This document shows, piece after piece, positions 27,707-36,569 of a DNA stretch of 64,000 bases. The DNA is from Nostoc sp. MG11 (GTDB lineage Bacteria; Cyanobacteriota; Cyanobacteriia; Cyanobacteriales; Nostocaceae): the NCBI RefSeq assembly GCF_014904695.1, contig NZ_JACXXN010000012.1, positions 1 to 64,000 on the forward strand, written 5' to 3'. A program made the position numbers and the translations under genes. The notes under the pieces are model-generated. The model was given only the letters and a program-made list of their open reading frames with translations, had not been told where the DNA came from and did not search any database. Positions within the stretch are counted from its first letter, which is position 1, and each line of letters opens with the position of its first letter.

Positions 27707-28645
27707 TCACTGAGCAATAGACAAAACCCAATCACGTAAAAGTGGGTTAATTCTATCGGGAACTTCGTCATGAGGACAATGACCCGCTGTTAAGAAATGT
27801 TCTGTGAGTTCAGGATAATATTGACGAAACTTGTGGGAACGTTCTCTAGCATTCATCCAAGGGTCAGCTTCTCCCCACAAAATTAATAGAGGACAAGTTA
27901 ATTGCTTTAGTAGCACATCAACTTTTTCTCCTTGAGGAGTGCTAAAGACCGAAACAAACACTTCCATTGCCCCCGAATCGTAAGCAGGACGATAAATTTC
28001 CTCTACCAATTGGTCTGTAATCGCGCTCTTGTCAAGATAAACTTTCTCTAAAGTTTGGCGAATTACCCAACGCTGTCGCACGTATTGAAATAACAAAAAT
28101 TGAGCTAAAGGTTGTTGCAAAATCCACTTGACACTATCACCTAAGAGTTTTTGCAAAGGGTCAGGTTGTTTGGGAGCCTGAATTTCTGATTGTAAAGCTT
28201 CAGGTTCAGATGTCGGCTGACTTTCGCTAAAGGGCCCTGCACTATTGAGCAAAACTAAACCAGCTACACTGTCAGGATGTTGTGCTGCAACACACAAGCA
28301 AGCATAGCCACCAAGGGAGTTCCCTGCTAATACTGCTTTTTGACCAATGACTTCACTGATAAAGTCGTTTAGTTGGTCGCGCCACAAGTCACCGCTGTAC
28401 TGCAATTTCGGTTTTGCTGAGCGTCCAAACCCCAAAAGGTCGATCGCAAATACTTCAAAATCTTGGCACAATCCTGTGATATTCTTGCGCCAGTGGTCTG
28501 TGGAAGCACCAAAACCATGTACTAGCAGCAAAGGTGGATGTTGCGATTGTCTCTCTCCCGCACGCACATAATAGATGTTGTGTCCTCGCCACTGCCAATA
28601 TTTGCCAGGAATTGGGCTTGTAGAGGAAACTGTGGTTGCCTGCAT
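27707..28645 (-). CDS. Alpha/beta-fold hydrolase
   Basis: 312 residues with a complete catalytic triad: nucleophile S110 in AGNSLGGYA, D261 in WGEADPW and H289 in TAGHCPHDEVP. The oxyanion-hole motif is LLVHGFGAS (40-48). Close relatives in cyanobacteria are generic esterase/haloperoxidase-like hydrolases of unknown substrate. It stands alone, convergent with ftn2. Confidence 0.88.
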   Translation of the reverse strand: MQATTVSSTSPIPGKYWQWRGHNIYYVRAGERQSQHPPLLLVHGFGASTDHWRKNITGLCQDFEVFAIDLLGFGRSAKPKLQYSGDLWRDQLNDFISEVIGQKAVLAGNSLGGYACLCVAAQHPDSVAGLVLLNSAGPFSESQPTSEPEALQSEIQAPKQPDPLQKLLGDSVKWILQQPLAQFLLFQYVRQRWVIRQTLEKVYLDKSAITDQLVEEIYRPAYDSGAMEVFVSVFSTPQGEKVDVLLKQLTCPLLILWGEADPWMNARERSHKFRQYYPELTEHFLTAGHCPHDEVPDRINPLLRDWVLSIAQ

Positions 28646-29067
28646 GATATAAAGAAATATTAAGTAACTTCTAATAATTGTAGGCTAGCCGTCAAACCTT
28701 ACGAGTACTCGACCGATTAAGAGTGGGGGAGTGAGAGCAGGGAGCAAGCGCACGAGTAGCAACGGAACAGAAAACCGGGATAAGAAAATAAACTCAAGAA
28801 AATTGCTAAAACCCTTGCCATATATACATAGCTGAAATCCACGCCATTAGTATATTTGTTCGTACCGGTATCGAACACCTACCGCTTCAAAGATACAAAG
28901 GTGGAGACTATATATAAAACAACCTTCCTTACAATAGAGAATTAAAAACGGGAAATCCTCGAAATAAACCTGACATCAGGCATGATAGTGTCGATAAAAA
29001 AAGCTTCAGCTAAACTCTGTACAATAAATTATTAGTTCTTACTGCATCTGGTTCACCATACTAATAA

Positions 29068-29451
29068 ATGTCAGATCAACCTGCACTCCTAATCGAACTG
29101 CTCCGTGCGGCGTACGCAGCCTTCAACGCGCGAGACATTGACGCTGCCCTTGCCCTCATGACTCCGGACGTGGTTTGGCCCAGAGCGTTCAAAGGCGGTT
29201 TTGTCCGTGGGCCTGAAGAAGTTCGCGCTTACTGGACGGAGCAATGGAGCGAGATCAATGGGCACGTCGAGCCGATTTCCTTTTACTTGGAGGAGGACGG
29301 GCGCATTTTGGTCGATGTGCATCAGGTCGTGCGTGACAAGGCTTACGCAGTTCTTGCCGATGAACACGTGGGCCATCGATTCACCCTTGAACACGGCTTG
29401 ATTCAAGCTATGGAAGTCTGTCCACTTCCATCGTCCACCCCAAAGGCCTAA
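29068..29451 (+). CDS. SnoaL/NTF2-like protein
   Basis: 127-residue NTF2-fold protein: LLRAAYAAFNARDIDAALALMTPDVVW (10-36) is the classic SnoaL-like helix-helix start, followed by FVRGPEEVRAYWTEQWSEI. Members are cyclases, isomerases or proteins of unknown function. Base use is clearly unlike the neighbours (GC-rich third positions, no HIP1 octamer in the gene), resembling proteobacterial DNA. It sits inside the inverted-repeat-bounded segment, which together suggests horizontal transfer. Confidence 0.8.
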   Translation: MSDQPALLIELLRAAYAAFNARDIDAALALMTPDVVWPRAFKGGFVRGPEEVRAYWTEQWSEINGHVEPISFYLEEDGRILVDVHQVVRDKAYAVLADEHVGHRFTLEHGLIQAMEVCPLPSSTPKA

Positions 29452-29461
29452 CCACGCCCAA

Positions 29462-29605
29462 AGAGCGAACAGGCATTGGCGGGCGGCCTTCTTCTGTATC
29501 CGGGGTGAAGTAAGCATCCGTACAGAAAGTTACGCACTTGGATTTGATGAGCCGCTTTTAACCCAAGCGATCGCCACGGAGAAACCTGTAACAATTGAAG
29601 TGTGA
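29462..29605 (+). pseudogene. Short coding-like tail, possible 3' gene fragment
   Basis: A frame without start reads ...GEVSIRTESYALGFDEPLLT, then QAIATEKPVTIEV and a TGA at 29603-29605. It contains a HIP1 octamer and looks like native cyanobacterial coding sequence, unlike the GC-rich gene just before it. It may be the end of a gene whose front was replaced. The family is not recognised. Confidence 0.3.
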
Positions 29606-29722
29606 TTTGAATTTTGCCAATATTTTTGATTTTATTTTCTTATCCCGGTTTTCTGTTCCGTTGCTACTCACACCCCGGAGCAGGAGAGCACAAGGGGACA
29701 TAAATACTGACTTTTGACTCTT

Positions 29723-29750
29723 GTACAGACGCGATTAATCGCGTCTGTAC
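29723..29750. repeat. Perfect 28-bp palindrome
   Basis: Self-complementary over 28 bases (left arm GTACAGACGCGATT). It is a different sequence from, but similar in style to, the 29-nt palindromes at 10537 and 18086, and likewise intergenic. Confidence 0.85.
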
Positions 29751-29787
29751 TCTTGACCCTTGACAAATGACAAATAACTAATAACAA

Positions 29788-30666
29788 ATGACAAGTGAAA
29801 TTACAGGCAAAACTAAACTGCTAGGAGTCATTGGACATCCGGTAGAACATTCGCTCTCACCTGTGATGCACAATTCTGCGATCGCTCAATTAGGCTTAGA
29901 TTATATTTATCTCCCCTTTCCTATAAAACCAGAGAATTTAGAGATAGCGATCGCTGGATTCGCCGCCATTGATGTTGTCGGCTTTAGTGTGACAATCCCT
30001 CATAAACAGGCAATATTGCCCTTATTATCCGAAATTACGCCCATTGCTCAAGCCATAGGAGCAGTGAATACTGTCAGCCGTCAAAATCATCGATGGGTGG
30101 GTACAAATACAGATATAGAAGGATTTATTGCCCCTCTGAAAACAACGTATAAACAGGATTGGAGTCAGAAAGCGGCGGTAATTTTAGGTAATGGTGGCGC
30201 TGCGAGGGCTGTTGTTGCAGGTTGTCACCAACTAGGTTTTGCCAAAATTCATGTTGTTGGGCGCAACATGCAGAAATTACAAGAATTCCGCAACAGTTGG
30301 GGTAATTCACCACTAGCAGAGAATTTGCAAATTCATACATGGGACGCACTCATAAAACTGATTCCGCAAGCTAATTTGTTGGTAAATACAACTCCTATTG
30401 GGATGTATCCCAAGGTAAATGAGTCGCCTTTGAGTGCAGAGGAAATGACAAATTTAGCATCGGGTGCGATCGCCTACGATTTGATATATATTCCTAAACC
30501 GACGCAATTTCTTCAACAAGCAGAATCACAAGGCGCAATTGCGATCAATGGATTAGAAATGCTCGTTCAACAAGGAGTAGCAGCATTAAAAATCTGGTTG
30601 CAGTCAGAAACTTTGCCTGTGGAAGTAATGCGCCAAGCATTGCGAAATCACCTAGACTTAAGGTAA
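29788..30666 (+). CDS. aroE: Shikimate dehydrogenase
   Basis: 292 residues, NADPH-dependent reduction of 3-dehydroshikimate in aromatic amino-acid synthesis. Substrate-binding SLSPVMHN (22-29), catalytic K73 (VTIPHKQA) and D109 (TNTDIEGF), the Rossmann GNGGAARA (134-141) and a C-terminal GLEMLVQQG are present. Length and motifs are normal. Confidence 0.94.
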   Translation: MTSEITGKTKLLGVIGHPVEHSLSPVMHNSAIAQLGLDYIYLPFPIKPENLEIAIAGFAAIDVVGFSVTIPHKQAILPLLSEITPIAQAIGAVNTVSRQNHRWVGTNTDIEGFIAPLKTTYKQDWSQKAAVILGNGGAARAVVAGCHQLGFAKIHVVGRNMQKLQEFRNSWGNSPLAENLQIHTWDALIKLIPQANLLVNTTPIGMYPKVNESPLSAEEMTNLASGAIAYDLIYIPKPTQFLQQAESQGAIAINGLEMLVQQGVAALKIWLQSETLPVEVMRQALRNHLDLR

Positions 30667-30765
30667 TGGGAACTCAAGAAACAGGATATGGATTTGTTTG
30701 TTGAAGAAATGAGACGAGCAGAGCTAAGTTGGAACTGAGTAATAGTTGTTTAGGCGTGAAGATAT

Positions 30766-30792
30766 GCGATCGCCTCTGGCGGGGCGTAGCCC
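30766..30792. repeat. 27-bp HIP1-containing dispersed repeat, copy 1
   Basis: This 27-mer begins with GCGATCGCCTC and ends GGGGCGTAGCCC. The same 27-mer, with one mismatch, lies in reverse orientation at 37318-37344, where it forms the end of a higA-like gene. Confidence 0.75.
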
Positions 30793-30867
30793 ATTGCACC
30801 CTCATATCCAGGGCAATATGTAAAGCCAAGCCACTCTGCTTTTACGCGCCTGCACGATTACTAAAAA

Positions 30868-30950
30868 GGAAAAAAACCGTGAAACGCGGAGCTTCACGGC
30901 TTTCGATGTGGTGTGAGGAGCTTAACTAAATATCATCATAAAGTAACTAT
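30868..30950 (-). ncRNA. yfr1: Yfr1-like small RNA, copy 1
   Basis: Read on the minus strand, the sequence has the single-stranded core CTCCTCACAC (complement of 30911-30920), the hallmark of the cyanobacterial sRNA Yfr1 (ACUCCUCACAC). A Rho-independent terminator follows: stem 30877-30883 with 30893-30899 and a run of seven T. Upstream sequence TTTATGATGATAT is shared with the second copy at 31289-31370. Yfr1 is thought to pair with target mRNAs, such as outer-membrane porins, through this core. The core base before CTCC is G rather than A. The 5' end is approximate. Confidence 0.68.
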
Positions 30951-31288
30951 CCCACAGCAATACGCTCGTAACAATTTTGGTAACAGATTTTTCTTAGTGA
31001 TGATAGCATCATCCCCAAGGAGAATTAACATTGCTCCCACATTGCAGACTATATTTCTTGTATCAAATCTGTGCCAATTAACCTTATGTTTTGAGATCCA
31101 GCCTGTATAGCAAACCCCGATTTAAAGCAACTTATAGTTGCTATAATAAAAACAGTATATATTCTCTTGAGCAAACTTATATCCGCATAAGAGTGCTGGT
31201 AAGAATCAGCCAGAATGCTTACTAATATCGGATTAAAGTGTTTTAATAGATAGATATGCTAATTACTGAATTTATCTCCAATAAAAAA

Positions 31289-31370
31289 GTAAAAGCCGTG
31301 GAAACTTAGAAGATTCCGCGGCTTTTTGGTGTGGTGTGAGGAGACTTAACTACATATCATCATAAACCCA
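31289..31370 (-). ncRNA. yfr1: Yfr1-like small RNA, copy 2
   Basis: A second minus-strand unit with core TCTCCTCACAC (complement of 31334-31344) and a GC-rich terminator hairpin (about 31294-31303 with 31315-31325) ending in T-rich sequence. It shares more than 30 bases around the core with copy 1, about 420 bp away in the same orientation. Similarity also continues upstream, so a unit of about 130 bp seems to have been duplicated. The 5' end is approximate. Confidence 0.7.
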
Positions 31371-31566
31371 TCTAACTATTAGTGATGTATACGTAACAGA
31401 ATTTGTAACAAAATTTTCCTTTGATGACATAAAGATATTGTTAGGCTGTCAATCAAAAATGCACAATCGATTGACTAATTTAGGATGTAGATACTTAGTG
31501 GAAAAAGGCTAGTCTGAAGGCTGAGTTCAATATTTAACTGAATCTAACTTCATCTTTTAACTGACT

Positions 31567-32574
31567 TTAGAGCAAAGCACCACCACAACTGGAACCACAC
31601 CCAGCAGTACAACCATAGCAATAAGAGGCTGTTTGGATCTCACTAATCAAATCTAAACTGCCAGCTTCTAACAATTTTGTAACTGTCAAAGGTTTACCAT
31701 TGTGAGTTTTCGCAGGTAGATTCATCATCTGGTTAAAGTCACAATCATATACATTACCCAGATAGTCAATTGAAAGTTCATCACGACACATTAAATGTTC
31801 AACTGTACTGCCATTAAAATGTGACTCTAAAAATTGCAAATAGCTAGTGTACAGTTTTCTCCGTTCTAAATACATTTGAGTTCTACCAACTGGTAGGTTG
31901 GTAATGGTGAAGAGGTTGTTAAATACAATATTAAAATGTTCTTGTAAGAACATTTTGTAATCTTGTTCTAGGTTTGTTTGTTCAGGAGCCAAGGAAAATT
32001 TTTCACTTGTGGGCAACTGGGGATTGTATACTAAGTCTAAAATTAAATTTGGATTTTTCCCATAGCCTACTTTGTTTAGCCATTGCAAAGCTTTGACTGA
32101 ACTATCAAAAACACCAGTACCGCGCATTCTATCAACATTATCTGCTAGGTAGCAAGGCAGAGATGCGACTATTCTCACTTGGTGTTTTGCACAGTATTCA
32201 GGTAAATCACCAAACTCATCTTCAAAATAAATGGTCAAGTTAGACCGGACAATTACCTCTTTACCTGTTAACTTTGCTGCTTCTACTAATGGCTTAAATC
32301 CATAATTCATTTCTGGTGCACCACCGGTCAAGTCAACTATTTTGATTTCAGGGAATCTGTGGATTACCTCAATTAACTGTTGGCAAATTTCTGGGGAAAG
32401 TTCTTCGGTTCGTTTAGGGCTGGCTTCGACATGGCAATGTGTACAGGCAAGATTACAGCGCTTACCCAGATTAATCTGTAAAACAGTAATTTCCTTTTTT
32501 GTCAAAGATGAACTAAGTTTGTGTTTGAATGGTGTAATAAATTTATCTAGTTGATTTATTGATTGAGCTTGCAT
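31567..32574 (-). CDS. arsS: ArsS-like radical SAM protein (arsenosugar biosynthesis)
   Basis: 335-residue radical SAM enzyme with the cluster motif C40-x3-C44-x2-C47 (KRCNLACTHCHVEASP) and a Cys-rich C-terminus (CYGCTAGCGSSCGG) for auxiliary iron-sulfur clusters. This architecture, next to arsM, matches ArsS, proposed to add the 5'-deoxyadenosyl group to dimethylarsenite on the way to arsenosugars. It is the last gene of a minus-strand operon arsM-pit-arsS, 27 bp after the permease gene. Confidence 0.85.
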   Translation of the reverse strand: MQAQSINQLDKFITPFKHKLSSSLTKKEITVLQINLGKRCNLACTHCHVEASPKRTEELSPEICQQLIEVIHRFPEIKIVDLTGGAPEMNYGFKPLVEAAKLTGKEVIVRSNLTIYFEDEFGDLPEYCAKHQVRIVASLPCYLADNVDRMRGTGVFDSSVKALQWLNKVGYGKNPNLILDLVYNPQLPTSEKFSLAPEQTNLEQDYKMFLQEHFNIVFNNLFTITNLPVGRTQMYLERRKLYTSYLQFLESHFNGSTVEHLMCRDELSIDYLGNVYDCDFNQMMNLPAKTHNGKPLTVTKLLEAGSLDLISEIQTASYCYGCTAGCGSSCGGALL

Positions 32575-32601
32575 AAGTTATTACTCCTTAAATATATTTT
32601 T

Positions 32602-33567
32602 TCAACCTTGCAATAATCTGTAGATTATTCCACTAATAATTGCAGCAATTGGTAAAGTTAAAATCCACGAAAGTAGTATCTGATAAAAAACACGTTTATT
32701 GGCTTTATTGGCAATCAGTCCTGCTCCAAAAATAGAACCAACTGAAACGTAAGTGGTAGAAACAGGAAGCCCAAACTGAGTAGCTGCAATGACTAAAACT
32801 CCAGTTACCATGTTGGCTGATAAGCCCTGAGTTTTATTCATTGAAGTAATTTTTGTACTCATGGTTTCAGCAATTTTTTGGGAGTTAAGTAAACCGCCAA
32901 GTGCAATTGCGATCGCTATAGTGATCATTCCTCCCTGAATTGAGAAATATTCAATAATCAAAATCAGCGAAACAATCTTGGGAGTGTCATTGAATCCTCT
33001 GGCAAAACTGATTACCCCAGCGCTAATAAAATGACAAGTATCAATTATTCTCGGATTGTCTGGTAAGCGCCATCTGGAATTGATGTAGTTAGATAAGCTG
33101 TAAATTCCTGCTCCCAAAGAGATAGCGATTATCGGACTAAGTAATAGAGGCAAAAAGAAGGAATTTCCTAAAGCTGTAAAATTAACTTTGAGTCCGATCG
33201 CTACTAATCCAGGGCCAATCAGCGCACCTGTTAAACTGTGAGTTGTAGAAATGGGAAATCCTGTAAGGCTAGCAATGAGTACTGTCAAACCAGCAGCGAT
33301 CGCTACTGCAAGATGAAACTCTGATGTATTAGCGATCGCATCTGGTACTATTCCTCTGCCAGAGAAGTTTTTAATTAGTTTACTTACCAACAAAATCGAA
33401 GCGATCGCACCAGCAGAAGTTGTAAAAGTAGCCCACAAAATCGCTGTTTGGTAGCTAGTTGTTCCACTACCAAACAGCGTTGCTACACCTTTAAAGTTGT
33501 CATTTGCGCCATTTGAGTAAGCTAAAAAAAGCGTAGCCAGAAATAGACTGATACTGATTAACAGCAT
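32602..33567 (-). CDS. Pit-family inorganic phosphate permease
   Basis: 321 residues, about ten membrane helices, with the two inverted family signatures near YSNGANDNFKGVATLFG (18-34) and FARGFNDTPKIVSLIL, plus GFPISTTHSLTGALIG and GLPVSTTYVSVGSIFG. Pit carriers move metal-phosphate complexes and can carry arsenate. Being sandwiched between arsM (15 bp upstream) and arsS (27 bp downstream) suggests phosphate supply under arsenate stress or arsenate handling. That role is inferred from position only. Confidence 0.9.
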   Translation of the reverse strand: MLLISISLFLATLFLAYSNGANDNFKGVATLFGSGTTSYQTAILWATFTTSAGAIASILLVSKLIKNFSGRGIVPDAIANTSEFHLAVAIAAGLTVLIASLTGFPISTTHSLTGALIGPGLVAIGLKVNFTALGNSFFLPLLLSPIIAISLGAGIYSLSNYINSRWRLPDNPRIIDTCHFISAGVISFARGFNDTPKIVSLILIIEYFSIQGGMITIAIAIALGGLLNSQKIAETMSTKITSMNKTQGLSANMVTGVLVIAATQFGLPVSTTYVSVGSIFGAGLIANKANKRVFYQILLSWILTLPIAAIISGIIYRLLQG

Positions 33568-33582
33568 TTCATATATTCGGAG

Positions 33583-34551
33583 TTAACAGCAGCCACCGCC
33601 ACTATAGTACCAGGTTGAATCCGTAATCATTATTTCTGCTGGTTTTAGAGCTCCAAGCTTAGCAGCAGTTTTGTCACACACAGCTGCGGGAATACCAAGC
33701 TGAAGCAGATGACCTGCTGAATCATCGAAAAAGGGTTCTGTACCAGCATAAATCGCTGTTTTTCCAGTGAAGATACAAGCACCGTCTTCGGGAATACCAA
33801 CTTTAAATGAAACAGAATCGAGACTTTCTAGAAGTAAATTTTCTTCTAGGTTATAAGTCTGGGAATCAAGCAGACGGTAAGGACGACGAGCACGAATTTC
33901 AACCTGACCAAAGCCAGCATTTATAATAAGTTGAGTGTACTCTTCATAGGTAAGAGCGCCTGATAAACACATGGCTCTTAGCCGCTCATCTTGTTGTAAA
34001 TGTGCTGGAATTGGACGAGTAGCAATTGGATCACTCATCTGCAACCGTCCGCCTGGTTTTAATACTCGATATGCTTCTTTTAAAGCACGGGTTAAATCTT
34101 CTGGTTCAAAAATGTTGAACAGGCAATTTTGCGCCACGATATCGACGGTAGCATCAGCAATAGGTAAATTAAAGGCATCACCATCGCAAATTTGGACAAA
34201 GCTGGTGTCAAACCAAGGATTTTCCTGAGCCGCAATTTCCAAGTTACGTGTAGCAGCTTCTCGCATAGCTGCAACTGGTTCAACGGCAATTACTGCACCT
34301 GGATAGCGGGAAAAATAAGCGAATTGCAAGGCTTCTAAACCACCACCAATACCGACATACAGCACAGTCGGTTGGTTTCCTAGTTCCGTGGGGTGAACGG
34401 TAGTACCACAACCATAGTTCATTTCCTGCATCGGCACAGGAATTTTCAGCCCTGGTAGTTGCAAAGGTGTGCTTTGGACGCAACAAAGTCCAACTTGTGG
34501 TGTTTGGGCGACTTCGCCATAGAATTGCGCTGCTGTTTCTAAATAAGTCAT
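33583..34551 (-). CDS. arsM: Arsenite S-adenosylmethionine methyltransferase
   Basis: 322-residue SAM-dependent methyltransferase. The Rossmann motif is YVGIGGGLEALQFAYF (about 65-80), with later motifs ICDGDAFNLPIAD and VLKPGGRLQMSDPI. Cysteines that could bind As(III) are C23/C24, C48, the one in AQNCLFNIF and a C-terminal GGGCC (318-322). It matches the ArsM variant of arsenosugar pathways and is the first gene of arsM-pit-arsS. It would methylate arsenite to mono- and dimethyl forms. Confidence 0.85.
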   Translation of the reverse strand: MTYLETAAQFYGEVAQTPQVGLCCVQSTPLQLPGLKIPVPMQEMNYGCGTTVHPTELGNQPTVLYVGIGGGLEALQFAYFSRYPGAVIAVEPVAAMREAATRNLEIAAQENPWFDTSFVQICDGDAFNLPIADATVDIVAQNCLFNIFEPEDLTRALKEAYRVLKPGGRLQMSDPIATRPIPAHLQQDERLRAMCLSGALTYEEYTQLIINAGFGQVEIRARRPYRLLDSQTYNLEENLLLESLDSVSFKVGIPEDGACIFTGKTAIYAGTEPFFDDSAGHLLQLGIPAAVCDKTAAKLGALKPAEIMITDSTWYYSGGGCC

Positions 34552-34648
34552 TGCAGTTCTAACGTTGTGTGTTGTCGTAGAGAGTTAGCTTTGTGCATCC
34601 TAGTATAGTTAACTCTGAGTTAGATGAGTTTTCGCTGAAATTGCCAAA

Positions 34649-34684
34649 ATCCCCAACCTTTATTTTTTAACAAAGTTTGGGGAT
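34649..34684 (-). terminator. Terminator after the response regulator gene
   Basis: 13-bp stem with one mismatch (34649-34661 with 34672-34684) and short T-run on the minus strand, between the response regulator stop and the arsM start. It suggests arsM has its own promoter. Confidence 0.5.
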
Positions 34685-34753
34685 AATGTTTTTCGGATAA
34701 GTACTCTTTACCTCTCTTGTGGACTGGGAAAGAGTAAAGGGTAGTGGCAAAAG

Positions 34754-35428
34754 TTAATCACGCAGCACGTAGCCAACACCACGCACAGTTTGAATAAGGC
34801 GCTTTTCGTTATTAGTTTCGAGTTTCAGGCGCAGGTAGCGAATGTAAACTTCGATGATGTTTGAATCGCCCATGAAGTCGTAATTCCAGACTTGCTCTAA
34901 AATGCGATCGCGTGTAATTACCTGTCGTGGATGAGCAAGTAAATATTCTAGTAAGTCAAATTCTTTGGCGGTTAACTCAATGAATCGATTGCACCGATAC
35001 ACTTCCCGCGTGCGACGATTTAAGCTTAGGTCTTCAAATTCTAAAATATCTGCGGCGTCTGCTTCTTGGGTTCTTCGCAGATGGGCGCGGACTCTAGCTA
35101 ATAATTCCTCAACGCTGAAAGGCTTAACTACATAATCATCAGCACCAGCGTCTAAGCCCGCAACGCGATCGCTCACTTCATCTTTAGCAGTTAATAAGAT
35201 TATCGGCACTTTATCACCAGTACTTCGCAGGCGGCGGCATATTTCCAACCCCGACAAACCGGGCAACATCCAGTCTAAAATTACTAGATCTAGATTTAAC
35301 TCCCGTGCTGCGGTAAGTGCAGTTAATCCATCGTAGGCAACGCTGACTTGATAGCCTTCATAAGTCAGCTCTAATTCGACAAATCGAGCCAGTTTGACTT
35401 CATCTTCAACCAGTAAGATGTGCGTCAT
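34754..35428 (-). CDS. OmpR/PhoB-family response regulator
   Basis: 224 residues: receiver domain with phospho-acceptor D52 (LVILDWMLPG) and conserved K (VVKPFS, near 102), then a winged-helix DNA-binding domain with the transactivation loop VWNYDFMGDSNIIEVYIRYL and a C-terminal RGVGYVLRD. The RppA/NblR/RpaB group in cyanobacteria is similar and the exact member cannot be told. No adjacent histidine kinase. A regulatory link to the arsM operon 202 bp downstream is possible but unsupported. Confidence 0.88.
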   Translation of the reverse strand: MTHILLVEDEVKLARFVELELTYEGYQVSVAYDGLTALTAARELNLDLVILDWMLPGLSGLEICRRLRSTGDKVPIILLTAKDEVSDRVAGLDAGADDYVVKPFSVEELLARVRAHLRRTQEADAADILEFEDLSLNRRTREVYRCNRFIELTAKEFDLLEYLLAHPRQVITRDRILEQVWNYDFMGDSNIIEVYIRYLRLKLETNNEKRLIQTVRGVGYVLRD

Positions 35429-35618
35429 GATAATGTTAATGATTTCAGCAGGGTGTGGTAAGCAAAAATACGGTCTCAGAATTTAGATTAATGCTAGCTA
35501 CTAAATAGCCAGATATCTAATTAGGTGTACGTTAGCTTAGTATAAAGCTGAGTAAGTAACAACCGTAAATCCACAATTACCAATGGCTGCTTGGTTCACA
35601 TAAGACTCCAACTGGTTA

Positions 35619-35903
35619 TTAACAGTAAGCTGTGACATCTTCACCGCATTCATCGGCAAGATAGCATAGAGCTTTAAAACGCAGACTAACCACTTGCTCA
35701 TAAAGCGGATTCAATTTACACATTGGTGGAATATGAAATAGCTTCCGACTAAACAGTGTGATATCTCGTTCAAACGGACATTGAGCAGGAATGGCTTTAC
35801 ACAATAAATGAGCTAGTTTGGAATTATGAATTTCTATTGCTTCCAACCACTCACGGACTGGATGTAGTAGGTCGTTGTGTAAGTATTGAATAAAGTTTGT
35901 CAT
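35619..35903 (-). CDS. Mo-dependent nitrogenase C-terminal-domain protein
   Basis: 94-residue member of the 'Mo-dependent nitrogenase C-terminus' family, with PVREWLEAIEIHNSKLAHLL, PAQCPFERDITLF and PPMCKLNPLYEQ as recognisable stretches. Despite the name these are small stand-alone cyanobacterial proteins with several conserved Cys (four here), often in several copies in nitrogen-fixing strains. Function is not established. Confidence 0.8.
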   Translation of the reverse strand: MTNFIQYLHNDLLHPVREWLEAIEIHNSKLAHLLCKAIPAQCPFERDITLFSRKLFHIPPMCKLNPLYEQVVSLRFKALCYLADECGEDVTAYC

Positions 35904-36101
35904 AATTACTCACCTGATCATTTAGCATTACAAAGTTTTTCAGTTTGTTGAGTTTGCATCTCTATAAAATCTATACGGTTGGTTTCGGCATTTTTATGCA
36001 GTTCTTGCTTCTTTCTTAGTTGTAACTGCATCTCTAGTTTCTCGGTATAGGCTTAACTACACATTTAAGTACCGGAATTCCGAATAAATCGCCTGTTATT
36101 T

Positions 36102-36569
36102 TTAGGTAAGATTTTGATAATACATGAACACTACAGGAATTTTAATCAGCTTTTTACCTAATTCAGACCATCTAAACTTAAACTGGAGCGATCGCGGTAA
36201 GTCCTCAAAAGAAATTGGCACAAACCCAAAGCCACTATAAAACTCTGTTAGTCGTTCGCCTAGACATTCAAGATACAGTGGTTGAGTCGCCGCGTTGATC
36301 AAATACTGCGTTAGAAAAGTACCCAAACCACGACCTCTCCATGCAGGTGCAACCACCAAACTACCCAGTTCTTGTGCATTTGAAAAGTTACGTAGCTGTC
36401 CGCAAGCTACTATATCTCCATCGCATTCAATCACCCAGAATTGCTGCCAACGTAATTGAGTTGGATCAAGTTTAGCTGAAAATACTGATAATCGAATTGA
36501 CCATTTATCCGCAGATGTTGCCTTGCGGAGAACACACCCAATTGGTAATGATAAATTGTTCTGTTTCAT
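36102..36569 (-). CDS. GNAT-family N-acetyltransferase
   Basis: 155 residues. The acetyl-CoA-binding motif A is VVAPAWRGRGLGTFLTQYLI (about 82-101; R/Q-x-x-G-x-G/A type), preceded by the LGSLVV strand, with LYLECLGERLTEFYSGFGFVP after it. Substrate unknown. Monocistronic. Confidence 0.85.
   Translation of the reverse strand: MKQNNLSLPIGCVLRKATSADKWSIRLSVFSAKLDPTQLRWQQFWVIECDGDIVACGQLRNFSNAQELGSLVVAPAWRGRGLGTFLTQYLINAATQPLYLECLGERLTEFYSGFGFVPISFEDLPRSLQFKFRWSELGKKLIKIPVVFMYYQNLT

Larger units (their letters stand above)
28754..29669. mobile_element. Cassette bounded by 39-bp inverted repeats
   Basis: Positions 28754-28792 and 29631-29669 are perfect reverse complements over 39 bp, and the match continues imperfectly inward for about 18 more bases. 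The 916-bp interval holds one GC-rich gene (29068-29451) and a short coding-like tail. I see no clear target duplication outside the ends and no transposase. It could be a non-autonomous transposon carrying a passenger gene, or two copies of a dispersed repeat in opposite orientation that happen to flank a transferred gene. Confidence 0.6.

Noticed and set aside
35619-35903. Sign of a nitrogenase gene cluster
   Set aside because: The small Mo-nitrogenase C-terminal-domain family is stand-alone in cyanobacteria and no nif genes are nearby.
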